Positions 1-10,425 of a stretch of DNA of 64,000 nt are shown here, in pieces. The notes beneath the pieces were generated by a model. That model saw only the letters and a list, made by a program, of their open reading frames with translations, was not told the DNA's origin and did no database searches. Numbering within the stretch: position 1 is the stretch's first letter; each line of letters opens with the position of its first letter. The translations under genes were made by a program, and so were the position numbers. Source of the stretch: DASUNP01 sp963728545 (GTDB taxonomy: Bacteria; Acidobacteriota; Blastocatellia; UBA7656). The stretch spans positions 2,666,001-2,730,000 of the forward strand of contig CAVSKO010000003.1 of assembly GCA_963728545.1 (NCBI GenBank), given 5' to 3'.

Positions 1-47
1 TGTGGGCCTCCTTAATCGTCATCGGTGATCTTCCAGCGCTCCTATAA

Positions 48-118
48 CTAGAGTAATCGTCGCAAGCGGAAAGCGAATCCCTAAAGGTAGGAATTCTTTT
101 GTACCACTTTCGTGAACT
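48..118 (-). repeat. Diverged copy of the kinase-operon upstream element
   Basis: This stretch, just downstream of the response regulator gene, aligns by eye with 2309-2381 upstream of the kinase gene. Both begin ctagagtaa, share agcgaatcccta, and end in a T-run followed by taccac. Because the 2309 copy sits at the 5' end of the kinase operon, this copy probably belongs to a related operon lying to the left of the window. The rest of 1-145 shows no gene. Confidence 0.5.
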
Positions 119-145
119 TGCTTTGCGTCAGGCGGGCGGCGCGGC

Positions 146-775
146 TCACAACTGGATGATGCCGCGGCGCACGGCGATTGCCACCGCCTGCGTGCGGTCA
201 CTGGCCCCCAGCTTTTCCATGATGTGTTTGATATGGACTTTGACCGTCTCTTCCGAGATAAACAGCCGTTCTGCAATGTCCCGATTTCGATTCCCGCCGG
301 CAACGTGCCGCAGGACGTCTACCTCGCGCCCGGTCAGGGCATCGTCGCCGAAGTACTCTGCCAGGTTGGCCGCCACCTCCGCAGGGATACGCTTCTTGCC
401 GGCATGCACCTGGCGGATGATCTCGACCATATCTTTCGGCGGCATGTTCTTGAGCATATAGCCGCGTGCGCCTGCCTCAAGCGAGCGCCGAATGTCAACG
501 TCGCCTTCGAATGTGGTCAGCATGATAATTCGGGCTTCGGGGAATTCTGTACGGATCGCAATCGTCGCGTCTATGCCGGTCATATCGGGAAGTCTGAGAT
601 CCATGAGGGTGACGTCAGGCTGGTGTTGCCTGAACATTTGAATTGCTTCGCTTCCGGTGGCCGCCTGAGCCACCATCAGCATATCGGGTTGGTTGTTGAT
701 AATGGCGGCGATCCCCTCGCGGAGCAGGGGATGGTCATCAACGCTGAAGACGCGAATGTGGGCCTGGTCGCTCAT
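146..775 (-). CDS. NarL/FixJ-family response regulator
   Basis: A 209-residue two-component regulator. It has an N-terminal receiver domain (acidic pair near residues 13-14, phosphoacceptor Asp59 in LMDLRLPD, conserved Lys in MLKNMPP) and a C-terminal LuxR-type helix-turn-helix around residues 148-205 (LTGREVDVLRHVAGG, then NRDIAERLFISEETVKVH). It should bind DNA when phosphorylated. Its ATG overlaps the stop of the upstream histidine kinase by 4 bases (ATGA), so the two are translationally coupled and the kinase is its presumed partner. The receiver looks intact although that kinase lacks its phosphoacceptor His, so the phosphate may come from another kinase or a small donor. Family assignment is firm; the target is unknown. 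Confidence 0.95.
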   Translation of the reverse strand: MSDQAHIRVFSVDDHPLLREGIAAIINNQPDMLMVAQAATGSEAIQMFRQHQPDVTLMDLRLPDMTGIDATIAIRTEFPEARIIMLTTFEGDVDIRRSLEAGARGYMLKNMPPKDMVEIIRQVHAGKKRIPAEVAANLAEYFGDDALTGREVDVLRHVAGGNRNRDIAERLFISEETVKVHIKHIMEKLGASDRTQAVAIAVRRGIIQL

Positions 776-2217
776 TTACTTTCCTCCCTTTTGGGCTTCT
801 GTAGTTCTTGGTCTGGCATCTCGCGCATCCAATCTGTAAACCATTTTAGCGGGTTTCTAGAAGGTTTGTCTTGAAAGGCAATATGTCCGGGGACTGACAG
901 TTCGACTTCTGTTCCGGCTGCGGCACGGCTTCGCACTTTGAGACGCGCACCGATTCTGTCCGCTCGCTTGCGCATGTCCGAAAGCTCCCAATGTCCCTTG
1001 CCGTTAGACCGCAGTATTTGCGCGTCGCTCCCGCCGCCATCATCACGAATGACGATGCGTAAACGGTTGGTCCTGTATTCCACTTTAGCTTCTATGTGCT
1101 TGGCTCGCGAATGGCGGAAGGCGTTGACCAGCGCTTCGCGACCGATGCGGTAGACTTCATCGCGGATGATCGGATGCACCGGACGCGAGCGGCCTTCAAC
1201 CGTGACGCGAAAATCAATCGGCTCCTCGACGGCCAATTCTTGCCGAATACGAGAGAATGCCTGTTCAAGATCAAGAGAGTCACTACTGGCAGACGAACGG
1301 AGGCGTTGAAGCGCGTTACGGCCTTCTTCGACGACCTGTTTCATGACCTGCAAGACATGGTCGAGCGATGCTCGCGCCGGCAAATCCTCGGGCAAGCTAT
1401 CAACCGCGATGTGGAGTTGCATGGAGACACTGATGACGCCCTGCAACCATGTATCCTGAAGGTCCTCTGCGACTCGCGTCCGCTCCGCGAGCCGTTCTTC
1501 AAAGCGGAGATTCAACTGCCTGCTCGACTGGTGTAGACGGTAACTATAGAATGCCAACACTGTAGACATAAAGGCCAGTACACAAAGGAGCAGAAACCAC
1601 CATCTCTGCCAGAAGACCGGCTCGCCTTTCACCACGGCTACGGCGATCACCCCGTCGCCTTCATCCGGCAGCGCCTCGGTTACGGGGGAAGGCTGATACC
1701 CCGTCTCAACGAGCAGAGCGGCGTACTCTGTGCCAAGGTGTGTAGTGCTATTCCATTTTGAATCGGATTGAATTTGTGTGAAGGGCTGGTCAGCGAAGGG
1801 TTGGACATACCAGGCTCCGCTTCGGGCGAACAAGACGATCTGTAGATTGGGATGATCTCCAATGACGCGCCCTTCGATGACATCAAGTTTCGGCGTCCCA
1901 CCCTCATCCGCAGGAGGAACCTTGGTGAATTCAATGTAAGCCCCTGCGTTGGTGTGCTCAGCGCGGCAACCACTGAAAATCATACAACTGATACCCAGCA
2001 GTAGAATGCTTTTCCATGCTTGGTTGCTTGCAACTAAGTTTTTAGGTTCTGGATTCAATCCTGGACCTCTCAGAAGAGCGCCTATGTCGTTCCGTCCAGC
2101 AATCACGATCCGCCGAACCCTGATAGCCGGAGTCCTTGACTTTAAAGCCAAAGACAACATGCGGTGTGTGCTGTTCCATCGCAACTTGCGCCGGCAAATT
2201 ACAAGGCAGCCCGGCAA
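772..2217 (-). CDS. HisKA_3-type sensor histidine kinase, phosphoacceptor His replaced by Gln
   Basis: Up to 481 residues. The start is uncertain. A lipoprotein-like signal (ILLLGISCMIFSGC, Cys84) suggests that the first 60 or so residues are not translated, but no ATG/GTG sits just before it. A periplasmic sensing region and a transmembrane segment near residue 200 (WWFLLLCVLAFMSTVLAF) follow, then a HisKA_3 dimerisation helix and a HATPase domain (DEVYRIGREALVNAFRHS; IRDDGGG). In this family the helix normally reads DLHDTLLQ; here it reads EDLQDTWLQG, with Gln254 (codon CAG) where the phosphorylated His should be. ATP-binding motifs look intact. It overlaps the downstream regulator by 4 bases. 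It may be a signalling-dead or purely allosteric kinase. Confidence 0.88.
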   Translation of the reverse strand: MPGCLVICRRKLRWNSTHRMLSLALKSRTPAIRVRRIVIAGRNDIGALLRGPGLNPEPKNLVASNQAWKSILLLGISCMIFSGCRAEHTNAGAYIEFTKVPPADEGGTPKLDVIEGRVIGDHPNLQIVLFARSGAWYVQPFADQPFTQIQSDSKWNSTTHLGTEYAALLVETGYQPSPVTEALPDEGDGVIAVAVVKGEPVFWQRWWFLLLCVLAFMSTVLAFYSYRLHQSSRQLNLRFEERLAERTRVAEDLQDTWLQGVISVSMQLHIAVDSLPEDLPARASLDHVLQVMKQVVEEGRNALQRLRSSASSDSLDLEQAFSRIRQELAVEEPIDFRVTVEGRSRPVHPIIRDEVYRIGREALVNAFRHSRAKHIEAKVEYRTNRLRIVIRDDGGGSDAQILRSNGKGHWELSDMRKRADRIGARLKVRSRAAAGTEVELSVPGHIAFQDKPSRNPLKWFTDWMREMPDQELQKPKREESK

Positions 2218-2308
2218 ACCAGGACAGCTTGGTGTTTCCAGTCACATAGAGGGCGAAGGATTCATCATCTTGCACTCATCCGAACCGTCCGGTCGCTTTA
2301 CCACATAT

Positions 2309-2381
2309 CTAGAGTAAAGGCTGCGACGCAAGAGCGAATCCCTATAGACAGGCATCTTTTTATACCACGAAAGTGGTATTC
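2309..2381 (-). promoter_or_regulatory. Upstream element with ATACCAC/GTGGTAT inverted repeat
   Basis: This lies about 100-160 bases upstream of the kinase ORF on the minus strand. Positions 2362-2379 form an inverted repeat, ATACCAC-GAAA-GTGGTAT, suitable as an operator. The whole block is repeated, diverged, at 48-118. A promoter or operator role is inferred from position and repetition only. Confidence 0.45.
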
Positions 2382-2411
2382 ATCATACCAAGCGGATTAT
2401 CTGGAATGCGT

Positions 2412-2708
2412 TAAGCAGATCCTATGCGGTAGGCTTCATCGCGGATAATCGGATGCAGGGACAGAGGGCGACCGATACGAAAACCGATCTGTTCTTGAAT
2501 GTCGAGTTCTTGCCGTATATGGGAGAATGCCTCTCCAAGATCAACCGCTCACTACCATCGGACGAGCGGAGTCCTCGAACCGCGTTCCGGCGATCTTCAG
2601 TTGATTAGTACCTACTGCAACTAAACTCATGTCCGATTGACTGGCCAGGAGCGCGGCTATTCCATGTCGCAACAGCAGGTGATCGGCGACCGCTGGAATC
2701 CGAATCAC
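2412..2708 (-). pseudogene. Chimeric remnant: regulator N-terminus joined to kinase fragment
   Basis: Directly after the propeller kinase, a GTG at 2706-2708 overlaps that gene's TGA and opens a frame reading VIRIPAVADHLLLRHGIAAL. This resembles the first residues of the NarL-type regulator at 146-775. After about 38 residues (near 2600) the similarity switches to the middle of the HK gene at 772-2217. In shifted frames one reads RRNAVRGLRSSD, FSHIRQELDIQEQ and LHPIIRDEAYRIG, matching the kinase's RNALQRLRSS, FSRIRQELAVEE and VHPIIRDEVYRIG. So the propeller kinase once had its own coupled regulator, which was destroyed by a deletion joining it to part of another kinase gene. The reading frame is broken and there is no product. 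Confidence 0.82.
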
Positions 2709-5700
2709 GTTCCTTTTCCCCGCGCAACGGGCGGTTTTGCGTAGGCTATGGAGGCGGGTATGGTTAGCTCGGCCTCCGTACCGGAATCGAGTCTACTAAA
2801 GACTCTCAGCTTGCCCCCCACAAGTTTGGCGCGTTCCTGCATGCCAGCCAGGCCGAAGTGTCCTTCGCGCCCGCCTCCAGCAAGAACCTTCGGGTCAATA
2901 CCCTTTCCGTCGTCACGGACACACAACCGAAGCCGCCTGTTGTCATAGTGGATTTCCACTTCTATCCGCCCCGCCTGTGCGTGCAGGAATGCATTGTGCA
3001 ACGCCTCGCCTGCAATCCGATATACTTCGTCCCTGACGAGCGGAAGGAGATCTCGCGGTGTGCCTTCCACAATCACACGAAAGTCGGGACAAGGCTGGCC
3101 GGTTTGATCTCCAGCGAGTTCTTCTCCGAGCGTGCTTAAGACCAGGGCGAGGTCGTTGGTAACAACCGTGGAGGAGCGCAACCCCTGCACCGCATCCCGG
3201 CCCTCGTTGATCGCCTGCCTGGCCTGCTCAAGGGTGGTCTCCAGCATCCTCTGGGCTTCGTCAGCGCGATGCGGGAGCAGGTAAGACACGGCGTGAAACT
3301 TCAGCAACACGCCTTGAAAACTCTGCAACAGGGTATCGTGGAAATCCCGCGCAATGCGTATCCGCTCGTTGACTCGCTCTTCCAGTCGCATGTTGAATTG
3401 CCGCGCCACCTGCCGCAGTCGCAGTTGGTAGAGCACTGCGAGCAATATTAGAAAAGCGGCCACGTATCAACACACGGAACCAGGTGGTCTGGTAGTAGGC
3501 AGGGGCGATGGTGAATTCAAGGAATGTGCCTTCCTCGTTCCACACGCCGCTGTTGTTGCAAGCCATCACGCGGAAGCGGTAGTTGCCCGGAGGTAGATTG
3601 TTGTAGAACGCCTGCCGGCGATTGTCGACGTTCTGCCAATCGCTATCGTGACCTTCCAGCTTGTAACGAAAAAGCACCTTTTCCGGCGCGACGAGGCTGA
3701 GTGCGGTATAGTCAATCTCCAGATCGCGCACGAGCGGGGGCAGGCGCAAGAGCTCGTTTGAATCGGACATCGCATCGTAAGTTTTGTGGTCAGCAGTTAT
3801 CTGTTCGATGTGCACAAGCGGAGGAAGTGAGTTGAAGGGAAGGCGGCGGGGATCAATGACGCTGACACCATCCAAAGGTAAGAACCACAGTTTTCCATCC
3901 GAGGACTTGGCGACCTGCGGGCTGAAGTGGCCGGCACCGGCAAGGATTCTTACTCCGTCGGAACTGTCGAAAACGGTGGCCTGGATCTTCCGCTTCGCAT
4001 CTTTATCCTGGTCCACTGCGGCGGCCCAGGCGGCGAGCTCCGTGCGCGCAACGCGCAGCAGACCGCAGGCCGTGTACAGCCAGACCGAATGGACGTCGTC
4101 TTCGATCGTCCAATGAACGGTATCGCACGGCAATCCGTTCTCGGTGGTAAGCGTGGCAATACGCCCGTTTTTCAACCGGCTGAGCCCGCCCTCGGTGGTC
4201 ACCCAGAGCGCACCGTCATGATCGAGTCGCAAGTGGTTAACACGCCCCTCACCCAGCCCGTCGGTGGCTGCGTACGATGCACGGACCTGACCATCAGCGA
4301 AATAGGCGACGCCACCAAGATGAAATCCAAGCCACAGGCCGCCCTGCAATCGATCGGCGGCTAGAGCACTCGCATGTGCATTAGACCCCAGCCTGGACCA
4401 GGGGATCTGTTGGACCACACTCCCTCGAAGCAATTGAAAGAGAGCGGAATGTTCGTTGGCTATCCACAAATTGCCGGCCGTGTCCTGCGCGATGGCAGTC
4501 ACACCTCCGGGCACAGCGCTAACGGAAACAAAGCGGTCATTCTCCAGATAGCCGAACCCAAACGGTGTTGAGACCCAGATTCGCCCGCTATCATCCTGAA
4601 AAAGAGAATTCGGGTTAAATCCGTTCAGTCTCCCATCGTTGCCGGTTATTGGCGGTGCGCCGCCCTTGGCCTGTGCGACGCGCTGGCCGTAAATCGCAAT
4701 TTGCCCGTTAATCCATCTGTTCAAGCCGCCACGGGTGGCGAACCAAATACTTCCATCCCTGGCCGCTAGAACGGATCCGACGATAGCACTCGACAAACCC
4801 TGCTTCACATTAAAAGTGGCTACGGCAAAGTCGTGAAAGCGGTCGAGGCCGTTAATCGTAGCGACCCAAATATTGCCTTCACGATCCTCAAACAGCGTGT
4901 AAACGGATTCTCCTGAGAGGCCGTTAGACGGCGCAAACACATCTGTCCTTCCCTGGTGTACATGCAAAAGGCCCCGGTTCGTTGTTCCGATCCACAGACT
5001 GCCATCGCGATCGCGGAACAGCCTCTTGGCCCTGAACTGTCCCACGGTACCTGGCAGTGGATACGCCTCGGTTTTTCCGCCAACGAATCGGCTGATTCCG
5101 CCGCGCCAGCCGACCAGAAGCGTGCCGTCATCGTCTTCACCCAGACCTTGTATCCCGTCCGGCTCGCCCGGCAGCGGATAGAATTGTGGAGGACCTGGTT
5201 TCCATCGCCACAGCCCGGTCTTCACTCCCGCCCATAGATTGCCCTTGCTGTCCTCATACAGATTGAATGCTCCGCGGCCGAGAGCGCCGTCCTCTCCGTA
5301 GCACAGGACGCTGCCATTGCGAATCGCGCAGAGCCTTCCGGTGGTAACCGTAATTCCGCTGGCCCATACGGTTCCTTCATGATCCTCAAGGAGCTTGAAA
5401 ATATACTGCCCGGCAAGCTCAGGGTACTCGGTGAGCTTGCCGTCCTTCCAACTTGCAAGCCCTTTCGAGGTGCCAATCCAAAGAGTCCCGTCGCGCGTGA
5501 CGAGCAGGCTGAAAATGAAGTTGGAAGGGAGTTGCTGATCGGCTGGCGGCTGGAAGGGGACGTTCCTGATACCGTCGAAGCGAAGCAGGCCGAATTCCGT
5601 ACCCAGCCAGAGATAACCGTCGGGCGTCTGAGCAATTGAGGTAATCTGGCCTTTGGGAAAACCGTCGCGGATCTTCCACGAAGTATGTGCGTACTGACTA

Positions 5701-5813
5701 ACGTCAAGTGAGGGATTCAACGCGAACACAGAAGGGCACCACGCCAGCAGCATCCAAGCCAGCAGTGCGCCCAACGTGGTGGCGTGTCGTCCTCGTCCGC
5801 CCGCGCTCTCCAT
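2705..5813 (-). pseudogene. Two-component propeller sensor histidine kinase, single frameshift
   Basis: The intact form would be about 1035 residues. From the N-terminus: signal peptide or anchor (MLLAWCPSVFA), Reg_prop beta-propeller repeats (many copies like DGYLWLGTEFGLLRFDG) over roughly residues 40-640, a Y_Y_Y domain (near 690-760), one transmembrane segment, HisKA_3 with an intact His (IARDFHDTLLQSF), and a HATPase (DEVYRIAGEALHNAF; VRDDGKGID). The frame is lost near 3463-3469, at the membrane segment after TTWFRVL; removing one base restores a normal family sequence (VAAFLILLAVLYQLRLRQ). The kinase half is otherwise open from a GTG at 3463. Whether this is a real mutation or a sequencing error cannot be told from one sequence. 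Its own regulator is the remnant at 2412-2708. Confidence 0.88.
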
Positions 5814-5988
5814 AACGCTTCCATTTTATCTCACTCTCCGAATACTACAATCAACGCCGCTATGTTGCACCCGCTCACCTTATCTTTACCGAGCCGCTCT
5901 TAAGGAACTTTTGCGTTCCTTGCCGGCTACTCCTTGACCAAACGGTGAGCCGGGAATAGTCTTATGCCATCGCCATGAGGTTTGACCT

Positions 5989-8900
5989 ATGCGTCGAGTT
6001 CCCCCACTCGCTCTCCTTCTCCTTGTTTCGTTTACGACAGTTGTTCACGCCCAATCCACAAATGCCTCGCTCACGGGCCGCATAACCGATATCGCAAAAG
6101 CCCTGATTACGGATGCCAAAGTCGCCGCCATCAGCAACAGCACAAATGTGCGTTACGAGACCACGACTAACGGATCGGGCGAATACCACCTGGCGAATCT
6201 CCCCCCCGGCCTCTATCGCATCGAGATCGAAAAGTCAGGCTTCAAAAAGATAATCAAGCCGGATGTGATCCTTCACGTCCAGGATGCTCTCGAACTCGAC
6301 TTCGAGATGACGGTTGGTTCCGTCTCCGAGAGCATCACGGTCGAAGCAGGCGCGCCTCCGGTGAATACCGAGTCGGCGACCGTCAGCACGGTCGTTGACC
6401 GCACGTTCGTCGAGAATCTTCCTCTCAATGGCCGGAGTTTCCAGACGTTGATCACGCTTACGCCGGGTGTTGTCCTGACCGCCACGGGTTTCAACGACCA
6501 GGGACAATTCAGTGTGAATGGACAACGCGCGGACGCAAACTATTTCACAGTGGATGGGGTGAGCGCGAACTTCGGCGTCACCGGCTTCATTGCAATGATG
6601 CAGAGCGCTTCCGGGACGTTACCGGCGCTCAGCGCTTCGGGTGGGACAAACAGCCTTGTGTCGGTCGATGCCATGCAGGAGTTTCGCATTCAAACATCTT
6701 CGTTTGCTCCAGAGTTCGGACGCACTCCCGGCGGACAAATCTCGATTGTGACGCGCTCCGGAACGAATGCTTTTCATGGCACGCTGTTCGAATATTTCAG
6801 GAATAACTCGCTGGATGCAAAGGACTGGTTTGTGAATTTCAATGGTCTGGCAAAACCCGAGGAGCGCCTGAATGACTTTGGCGGTGTACTTGGCGGCCCG
6901 GTCATTAAGGACAAGACGTTCTTCTTCTTCTCATACGAAGGGCAACGGTTGCGCCAGCCATCGAGCCTGCAAACCGTCGTCCCGGATAATCAATCGCGGC
7001 AGCATTGCTCCAGCCGCCATGCGTCCATACTTGAACGCATACCCTATTGCGAACGGCGCTGCGCTCGGGGCAGGGTTGGCGCAATTCAACGCCAGCTTTT
7101 CGAATCCTTCTACGCTTGACGCCTACAGTATCCGCGTGGATCACGTGGTCAACCCCAGGCTCAACTTGTTTGGCAGGTATAACTACTCACCTTCCAGCCT
7201 GGACCAGCGGGGTCCATCTTTCTCCTCAGGTAGAGTCCTCAGCTCGACGAATTCGATGTCATCCTCCGTACACACTGCAACAATCGGCATCACGGCATTG
7301 ATCAGTCCGGGAATCAGCAATGAAGTGCTGGTGAATTACAGCAATCACAGAGTTGGCATTAAGTTCGTTATGGATGATTTCGGCGGAGCCGTGCCGCTTC
7401 CCGACACTCTCTTTTTCCCCACCGGGTACTCGTCTAAGAACAGCAATTTTATATTGGTCATCGCAGGCGCCGGACAGTATGTACAAGGCAAATCGTCGAT
7501 CGGCGAGCAGCGCCAGGTCAATCTTATCGACAATCTATCGGTGACGAGGGGCGGCCACCAATTAAAATTTGGCGTGGACTATCGCTGGCTTGCCCCTTTC
7601 AGTAGCCCATTCTCTTACCGTCAATCTGCCCAGTTCTCGGGGATGTCGACCAGCCCGGGGGGGGCGCTTTCGGGAACGGCCTTGTTCGCCCAGGCATCCA
7701 CCTTTCAAACCAATTCGCTACTATCACAAAACTTCTCGCTGTATGGCCAGGACACCTGGAAAATCACGCCCCGATTAACACTGACTTATGGCTTGAGGTG
7801 GGACGTCAATCCGCCGCTGAAGGGAAAGAATTCGGCAAACGATCCATTCACCGTGTTGGGCCTGGATGATCCGGCCACGATGACCCTGGCACCTCGCGGC
7901 ACTCCGCTCTATGAGACAACCTACGGAAATGTTGCGCCGAGATTTGGACTAGCCTGGCAACTCCGTGGAATACGAAATTGGGACGCCGTCCTGCGTGCAG
8001 GCTTCGGAGTCTTTTACGATCTAGGGCAAGGATCACTTGGAGGAGTCTCAAGCTTTTTTCCCTACAGCGCCGGCAGGAACTTTGCACCCGGACAGTTTCC
8101 GCTAAGCCCCCAGAACGCTGCTCCTCCGACCATTACCACCAATCTACCCGTTTCTACAATTCTTGTAGCCGACCCTCATTTAAAACTTCCGCGGACGTAT
8201 CAGTGGGATGTTGCGCTGGAGCAGTCTATTGGAAGCAGCCAAAGTCTCTCTGCAACCTACATCGGTGCGATTGGTCGCGATTTGCTTCGCGTAACCAATT
8301 TATTCAACGTGAATCCGAATTTTCAGTTTGTCGCGCTGACCGACAATTCGGCGACATCGGATTACCACGCTTTGCAGTTCAAGTTCCAGAGGCGTTTGTC
8401 GCGCGGGTTGCAAGCATTAGCTTCGTATTCATGGTCCCACTCGATTGATGTTGCTTCAACAGATGCACTTGCTACGAACATCAACACGCCCGGCCAAATC
8501 GCTTTTCCAAACGCAGACCGCGGGAATTCCGACTTTGACATCCGCCATTCTTTCACGGCCGGCGTAACTTATGATCTGCCCTCTGCCGGATCACAAAAAA
8601 TTTTCAAAGCTATAATGGGCGACTGGTCGCTGGACAGTTTCGTTTTTGCCAGATCAGCTCCGCCTGTGAACGTTGTTGGCGCAAACTTCTTTGCTGCGGG
8701 CACACAGCTTGCCCCCCGCCCGAACGTAAACCCGGGAATACCTCTTGTGTTACGTGGGACGCAATTCCCCGGCGGCAAAATCTTGAATCGCGCGGCTTTT
8801 ACGGCGGCGCCCGTCGGGCAGCAGGGTAATTTAGGGCGCAATGTGCTGCGGGGTTTCGGAGCCTGGCAAGCAGATGTCGGAGTGCAGCGGCAATTTCACG

Positions 8901-9124
8901 TCACCGAGGAGGTGAGGCTTCGTTTCCGGGCGGAGTTCTTCAACATCTTTAACCACCCAAACTTCGGCAATCCCATCAATGTCCTAACCAGTCCTCTGTT
9001 CGGACGCTCGACGCAAACGCTGGCGAACAGTCTGGGGTCAGGTGGAGCCAATGGCGGTTTGAACCCTCTCTATCAGGTTGGCGGACCGCGCTCGATCCAG
9101 TTGGCGCTTAAGCTTCAATTTTGA
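5989..9124 (+). pseudogene. Oar-like TonB-dependent outer-membrane receptor, single frameshift
   Basis: About 1045 residues if intact. It has a signal peptide (PPLALLLLVSFTTVVHAQ), a carboxypeptidase-regulatory-like Ig domain (SLTGRITDIAKALI; NLPPGLYRIEIEKSGF), a plug domain (NGRSFQTLITLTPGV) and a long beta-barrel ending in a C-terminal Phe (LALKLQF), as outer-membrane proteins do. Proteins of this build are expanded in Acidobacteriota and are thought to import oligosaccharides or peptides. The frame breaks at about 6988: deleting one A of gataatc rejoins VVPD to the downstream SIAPAAMRPYLNAYP. Each half is otherwise clean. No SusD-like partner or sigma/anti-sigma pair is next to it. The substrate is unknown. 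Confidence 0.88.
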
Positions 9125-9240
9125 ACAAGCTAAATTGATTAAAGCTCGGCCATTACTTTGCCCGAAGGAGTGAAAGAGAGTTGCGTTTGTCCTATCCGTT
9201 CACGCGACGGCGAAAGGGCGCGCCGGGAAGCGAGGTGAGA

Positions 9241-9411
9241 ATGTTGTCATCGGAAAACTGGATTTTGTGGGCCTTACTCTCCGCTGTCTTTGCGGCTCTC
9301 ACAGCCATTTTCGCTAAGATCGGGCTCTGTCATGGCTCTATTCGCTTCGATCAACACGGCCGGAAACCCTGCCTATGCTACGTTGAGATAACGATCAGCA
9401 GGCTGAGATAA
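9241..9411 (+). pseudogene. EamA-family transporter N-terminal remnant
   Basis: A good ribosome-binding site (gaggtgaga) precedes ATG 9241. The first 29 residues (NWILWALLSAVFAALTAIFA, then KIGL) are the hallmark first membrane helix of small EamA/DMT permeases, which are normally about 140 residues. Similarity stops near 9330; the remaining 27 codons are unrelated and run into the 3' end of the opposing AraC fusion gene. A deletion scar, presumably not functional. Confidence 0.72.
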
Positions 9412-10425
9412 GGGAGCACCCCTTAAGGTTTGATGTGAAGGCTCGCTGTAGGTATTTTGCCCCCTGTATGCCCTCGGCGTGGTGCCTGTTATCTGCCGAA
9501 ATAGAGTAGTGAATCGGCTCTGACTCTGGAAGCCTGTTTCGAGCGCGATCTGCGCTATGGGTAGCTCTGTTTCGACAAGGAACTTCTTTGCCATCTCAAT
9601 CCTTTTCTGCATTATGTACTGATGGGGGGCAAGCCCCGTAGCCTGTTTGAAGAGCCGCGTGAAGTGGTAGGGGCTCATGTTCACCTCGTCAGCGATCTCT
9701 GCAACCCTCAACTCCCCTCCTAACTTATCGCTAATATATTCAACGGCGCGGCGCAGCTTGTACTTCGGCATGCCGCCGCTGTAGCTCGGAGGAAGGGGGC
9801 TTTCTAAGGCGTGCTTTCGGAGCAAATGTACGGCAAGCGCGGTGGCGAGCAGGTCTGCATACGCCTTCCCTGCCCAGCTCGTGCTCTCAAGCTCTTGCAG
9901 TAACGAGTCGGCCGCCAGGTCGGCCTTAAGCAAGACCTTGCTTCTGCGCAGCTCGCTCTGGGCCAGCGCGATAACTTCTCTTATCGCCCCGTTGACGTCG
10001 AGGGGTGACTTCTGCGGGGCGGTCTTCTTCAGCATCGCCCGTATTCGCTTTATAACCTCGCTCGCACGGTTCCCGTCGCGGACGATGCGGCTGATGGCTT
10101 CGCGCGCCTCGCCGAGGTTGGGCGTCTGGCCCGCGAGCCATCGCGTACAGGCGTTGGCGTTGGTGATTACGGCGGTGAGCGGTTGATTGACCTCATGGGC
10201 AATTGAGGCGGCCAGCTCGCCCATCGTCATCATCCGCGTGAGGTGGGCTAGCTCCGCCTGCGCTTTGTTGAGCGCCTCCTCGGCCCGCTTGCGCTCGCTG
10301 ATGTCGTTGTTAGTTTCAAGAAGGGCGATGAAGATATCATTCCCGATTACTTCATCCCGTGTCAATGTAGACAGCACTCTATTGAAGCTATAGAATCTGG
10401 GCCGATGTTTGAGCACCGCAGCCAA
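9373..10425 (-). CDS. In-frame fusion of truncated histidine kinase to AraC regulator
   Basis: 350 residues. Residues about 10-45 are the tail of a PAS domain (DISERKRAEEALNKAQAEL). Residues 65-165 are a HisKA domain with the H-box MGELAASIAHEVNQPLTAV. The catalytic HATPase domain is absent. At about residue 173 the sequence switches to the linker of an AraC-family activator (AYADLLATALAVHLLRKHA) and then a full two-HTH AraC DNA-binding domain (RVAEIADEVNMSPYHFTRLF; QIALETGFQSQSRFTTLF). The first ATG overlaps the divergent gene at 10405 by 21 bases, so the N-terminus is also truncated or starts later. Most likely a deletion product; because it is in frame, a DNA-binding protein with a dimerisation/phosphoacceptor module could be made. 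Confidence 0.8.
   Translation of the reverse strand: MAAVLKHRPRFYSFNRVLSTLTRDEVIGNDIFIALLETNNDISERKRAEEALNKAQAELAHLTRMMTMGELAASIAHEVNQPLTAVITNANACTRWLAGQTPNLGEAREAISRIVRDGNRASEVIKRIRAMLKKTAPQKSPLDVNGAIREVIALAQSELRRSKVLLKADLAADSLLQELESTSWAGKAYADLLATALAVHLLRKHALESPLPPSYSGGMPKYKLRRAVEYISDKLGGELRVAEIADEVNMSPYHFTRLFKQATGLAPHQYIMQKRIEMAKKFLVETELPIAQIALETGFQSQSRFTTLFRQITGTTPRAYRGQNTYSEPSHQTLRGAPLSQPADRYLNVA

Noticed and set aside
224..874. 216-codon ORF antisense to the response regulator
   Set aside because: Shadow of a real coding region on the other strand; no domain is visible.
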